From Thermoproteota archaeon (GTDB taxonomy: Archaea; Thermoproteota; Korarchaeia; Korarchaeales; Korarchaeaceae): a DNA stretch of 7,577 nucleotides. The position numbers and the translations under genes are program-made. The stretch covers positions 1-7,577 of the forward strand of contig DRBY01000125.1 of NCBI GenBank assembly GCA_011042755.1, given 5' to 3'. The notes under the pieces were generated by a model that worked only from the letters and a program-made list of their open reading frames with translations, was not told the DNA's origin and ran no database searches. Position 1 is the stretch's first letter; the number at the start of each line of letters is the position of its first letter. This document shows positions 5,388 to 7,577 of this stretch, piece after piece.

Positions 5388-6733
5388 GCCGGCGCGAATC
5401 TCAGTTCATTATCCTTCAACTCAATCCTGTGCCTCTTTCCGACTAACCCGAGCACTCTGGACTTTAAGACGGCCGCCTCTCTCACCAGCACCCCGTCCTT
5501 CTCCCTGATCGTCAATAGGATCACAGTGTCCGCGTAGAGAGAGGCAGTTCTAGCGTTTCTCTCAAAGCGCCCGCTGCCGAGCTGAGAGCACACCACGGTT
5601 ATCCCCCTGTCCTTGGCCATCCACTGCAGGTACCTAGTGAAGTCGAGCATTCCCCGAGAGCCTACGGCGTGCTCTATGGCCGTGAGGCTGTCCACGAATA
5701 TGAGGTCTGGTTTCAGTTCCTCAGTTAAGCTCTCGAGTGTCTCGAACTGCTCTAGAGGCCCTAGGGCTTGAGGCACTATGGCCACGATATCGAGGGGATC
5801 TCCCGGGACGTATCCAAGCGATCTGGCTATCCGCAGGGCGACCCCCTTCGAGGACTCAAGGGTTACCACGAGGGCCCTCCTCCCAGCCTTCGCAGCCTTG
5901 ATGGCAAGGGCCAGCCCGAGAACAGTCTTTCCAGATCCTACTGGGCCCTCTATGACGTTAAGAGATGCCCTAGGCAGTCCACCTCCTAGAAGCTCGTCTA
6001 ACCCCTGAACTCCTGTGGGCACGAGTTCTAGGGGCTCTTCTACATCGAGTGAGGGTGGAATGGCGATTATTCTGACGCCCCTCGCCCCGCGAGATATGGA
6101 GAAGTGCAGAACTGGGGCCGGAGTGGGCGCCTCCCTAGACTTAGTGATCTTGAGAACCCTGACCAGCCCGCCCATCTCTGATTCCTGCAAAGAAAGTTCG
6201 ACAACTACGTCGGCTAGGAACCTGAGCTGAGCGCCCAGTCCTGGCCTGAGACCCAGGGCGTCTGAGTTAGCCAAGCCCAAGACTATGGCGCCCGACTCCC
6301 GAGCGAAGCTCAGCATCCTCTGACCGAAGGCTGCCGATACCTTTCCATGATCTAGCTCTAGCAGCATCGAGGCCATGCAATCCAAGACTATCCTCTTCGG
6401 TCTCAGCTCCTCAATCTCATCGGCGAGCGCAAAAAGCGATATCTGAGCCTCGTCTGAATCCATGGGAATGCTCAGCGATCTGATGACGAGCAGCCCAGAC
6501 TCCACGTGTGGCCTCAGGTCTCTACCTAGGGACTCGGCCTCCTTCAGGAGGCTCTCCTTGCTCTGACCCGTTATGACGTAGAGGGACTTCTCTCCTTGCT
6601 TGCACCCCTCATCAACGAACTGTATGCCAAGCGTGGTCTTTCCGGTTCCAGGGGCGCCCTCGACGAACAGGAAGGAGCCGGACCGCACAGCAGAGAGGGA
6701 TTCATCCAACGTAGAATCTCCGAATAGGGACAT
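5384..6733 (-). CDS. KaiC-like protein with two RecA-type ATPase domains
   Basis: Two tandem KaiC domains are visible in 449 residues. Domain 1 has Walker A GAPGTGKTT (26-34, K32) and Walker B RIVLD (D118). Domain 2, starting at about 236 with LVPTGVQGLDELLGGGLPRAS, has Walker A GPVGSGKT (263-270, K269) and Walker B LIFVD (D348). Archaeal KaiC relatives are mostly not clock proteins; they act in signalling, motility or unknown processes as ATP-driven hexamers. The catalytic Glu pair of KaiC (normally EE after the third strand) is missing in domain 1, where TGQS stands at 55-58, and reduced to a single Glu in domain 2 (E293 in TLESS). It lacks the long phosphorylated C-terminus of cyanobacterial KaiC. 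I chose ATG 6733: a TATA-like GATATAA lies about 26 bp upstream, whereas the longer frame from TTG 6793 would translate through both TATA elements. Confidence 0.88.
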   Translation of the reverse strand: MSLFGDSTLDESLSAVRSGSFLFVEGAPGTGKTTLGIQFVDEGCKQGEKSLYVITGQSKESLLKEAESLGRDLRPHVESGLLVIRSLSIPMDSDEAQISLFALADEIEELRPKRIVLDCMASMLLELDHGKVSAAFGQRMLSFARESGAIVLGLANSDALGLRPGLGAQLRFLADVVVELSLQESEMGGLVRVLKITKSREAPTPAPVLHFSISRGARGVRIIAIPPSLDVEEPLELVPTGVQGLDELLGGGLPRASLNVIEGPVGSGKTVLGLALAIKAAKAGRRALVVTLESSKGVALRIARSLGYVPGDPLDIVAIVPQALGPLEQFETLESLTEELKPDLIFVDSLTAIEHAVGSRGMLDFTRYLQWMAKDRGITVVCSQLGSGRFERNARTASLYADTVILLTIREKDGVLVREAAVLKSRVLGLVGKRHRIELKDNELRFAPA

Positions 6734-6750
6734 TCTGAGCCGACCGTCGT

Positions 6751-6778
6751 CCCGCTTATATCGGGAACGTAATATAAA
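6751..6778 (-). promoter_or_regulatory. Promoter of the KaiC-like gene: two TATA-like elements, one within an inverted repeat
   Basis: On the minus strand TTTATATT (6778-6771) would place a start near 6748, and GATATAA (6762-6756) would place one at about 6733, the ATG itself. The second element is flanked by TCCCG at 6750-6754 and CGGGA at 6762-6766, five-base inverted arms around the box. The rest of the gap to KptA (6779-6819) is AT-rich without other recognisable signals. Confidence 0.45.
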
Positions 6779-6819
6779 TGTAATTACGGACAATTAGAGC
6801 ATGAGTAAACAGTAACACG

Positions 6820-7407
6820 TCATACAGTTTTCCGTATGCCCCTACTCACGCTCAAGTACTTCGGCGGTACAACCTTTGCGAGGAACACGAGGTCTGAGAC
6901 CTTCCATAAAGTGTGGCCCTCTTCTACCATCCTCTTGGCGTCGATCTCTAGAAGTACTATATTGGTTCCGTGTCTGCGCGCCACGATTAGAGCGTCCCTC
7001 GGGTTAGTCGTCAAGTGGACGAACCTCCTGCTCATGGGCCTCAGACCCTCTCTCAGGATGTTGCGGAGCGCCTCTTCCGTCGTGCCGTGATACAGCACGT
7101 CTGGGACGTCTCGAGTAGGCTCTCCCACTGGCTCCACGGGCACGCTATGCCCGTACGTCGCTCTGATCCTGTTCCCTCTCACCTCGAATCGGCCCTTGGG
7201 GTCTAGCTCGACGACCTCGAGGATGTGCTCGGGTCTCACCCACGATAGCCCTCTGAGCCTCGATATCCTCCTGGCCAGCTCGGGGATGTCGACGTCAGCG
7301 AACCCCTCCCTGTCCAGCCTCACGCCGACGAACTCTGGCTTGTGCCTCAGTATGAGGCTCAGAAGCTTGCTCAGCCGACGTCTCCTCCTCTCGTCGAGCG
7401 CAGGCAC
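6820..7407 (-). CDS. kptA: RNA 2'-phosphotransferase (KptA/Tpt1)
   Basis: The protein matches the KptA/Tpt1 family, which removes an internal 2'-phosphate from RNA by transfer to NAD+, giving ADP-ribose 1'',2''-cyclic phosphate. With the GTG start it has 195 residues. RLSKLLSLILRHKP holds the catalytic Arg-His pair (R21, H22); RATYGHS at 82-88 gives the next catalytic Arg and the NAD-contact HS; VLYHGTT (104-110) and RFVHLT (128-133) form the ADP-ribosyl-transferase-like half, and VFLAKVVPPKYL closes it. Archaea splice tRNA without leaving a 2'-phosphate in the way fungi do, so its cellular substrate is uncertain. An in-frame ATG at 7485 would add 26 residues with no family resemblance and would collide with the promoter and ribosome-binding site of the divergent gene; GTG 7407 has GGGTG 7 bp upstream and begins just where homologues do. 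Confidence 0.9.
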   Translation of the reverse strand: MPALDERRRRRLSKLLSLILRHKPEFVGVRLDREGFADVDIPELARRISRLRGLSWVRPEHILEVVELDPKGRFEVRGNRIRATYGHSVPVEPVGEPTRDVPDVLYHGTTEEALRNILREGLRPMSRRFVHLTTNPRDALIVARRHGTNIVLLEIDAKRMVEEGHTLWKVSDLVFLAKVVPPKYLSVSRGIRKTV

Positions 7408-7440
7408 TCGGCGGCACCCGCTCGAGTTCCTGAGGTCAGC

Positions 7441-7455
7441 GGATTTTTTAACGGC
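7441..7455. promoter_or_regulatory. AT-rich element between KptA and the divergent right-edge gene
   Basis: A run reading TTTTTTAAC on the plus strand (7444-7452) is the only AT-rich block between the two genes. It lies about 40 bp before KptA's GTG (7407) on the minus strand and about 55 bp before the GTG at 7501 on the plus strand. It could be a TATA-like box for either direction, but it fits the consensus less well than the other boxes here. Confidence 0.3.
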
Positions 7456-7500
7456 GCCGACGGGCCAGCTGAATAGAATGCTCATGGGAGGGCCCCGAGC

Positions 7501-7577
7501 GTGCGTAGAGGCAATCCAGGCAGGGACGAACTCAGGAGGAACACGATTGTCATGGGGGCGACTTGGGCGCTCATGGC
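7501..7577 (+). CDS. Start of a protein running off the right edge, possibly a membrane transporter
   Basis: Only 25 codons are visible, reading MRRGNPGRDELRRNTIVMGATWALM from a GTG preceded by GGGAGG with a 9-base spacer. A short basic segment (three Arg pairs or singles) followed by NTIVMGATWALM looks like the cytoplasmic lead-in and first helix of a major-facilitator-type transporter, but so little is present that this is a weak guess. An overlapping frame from ATG 7484 is less convincing because it reads through Gly/Arg-rich text with no recognisable fold. Confidence 0.4.
   Translation, partial: MRRGNPGRDELRRNTIVMGATWALM

Noticed and set aside
6734..6793. Twenty-residue N-terminal extension of the KaiC-like protein from TTG 6793
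   Set aside because: It would be translated through two TATA-like elements, and the ATG at 6733 sits at the leaderless distance from one of them.
1..7577. Defence system, CRISPR array, insertion sequence or tRNA gene
   Set aside because: No spaced direct repeats, transposase, integrase, nuclease or cloverleaf was seen; all recognisable genes are metabolic, regulatory or RNA-processing.

Overview
The window looks like a gene-dense stretch of an archaeal chromosome, most plausibly from a thermophilic member of the TACK/Thermoproteota-Korarchaeota side; no rRNA or marker gene is present to fix this. The archaeal signs are TATA-box promoters about 25 bp ahead of start codons (several leaderless), geranylgeranyl-reductase-family enzymes of the type that saturates ether lipids, a 3-hexulose-6-phosphate synthase/6-phospho-3-hexuloisomerase pair, a KaiC-like ATPase and KptA. 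GTG and TTG starts are common, GC is high, and Arg is mostly AGG/AGA. I saw no mobile element, CRISPR array, tRNA or rRNA, and no gap between genes exceeds about 90 bp.

Layout. A geranylgeranyl-reductase-family gene (GGR1, minus, cut by the left edge) diverges from an HxlR-type winged-helix regulator. Their 80-bp gap holds a palindromic TTATAA and strong CACC/GGTG inverted repeats, a likely operator. Next, on the plus strand, come a second GGR-family flavoenzyme (GGR2), a CxxC/winged-helix protein of unknown function and a V4R-domain protein with an apparently complete Cys/Glu/Cys/Cys metal site. The last three are translationally coupled (ATGA overlap, then a junction with no gap). A gamma-carbonic-anhydrase-like hexapeptide protein that has lost a zinc-ligand His follows on the same strand.

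That run meets the PHI gene (minus) tail to tail with a 9-bp overlap. PHI and HPS are divergent around one palindromic AATATATT box; together they interconvert fructose-6-phosphate with ribulose-5-phosphate plus formaldehyde, the usual archaeal source of pentoses where the oxidative pentose pathway is missing. HPS meets a two-domain KaiC-like ATPase (minus) tail to tail with a 4-bp overlap. The window closes with KptA, an RNA 2'-phosphotransferase (minus), and the first codons of a divergent, possibly membrane-transport, gene.

The most interesting part is the left half: two GGR-family enzymes, a regulator with its own operator, and a V4R ligand-binding protein coupled to a possible DNA-binding partner. 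This could be a lipid or isoprenoid reductase module with its own hydrophobic-ligand sensor. That is inference from gene order and motifs, not a demonstrated system.
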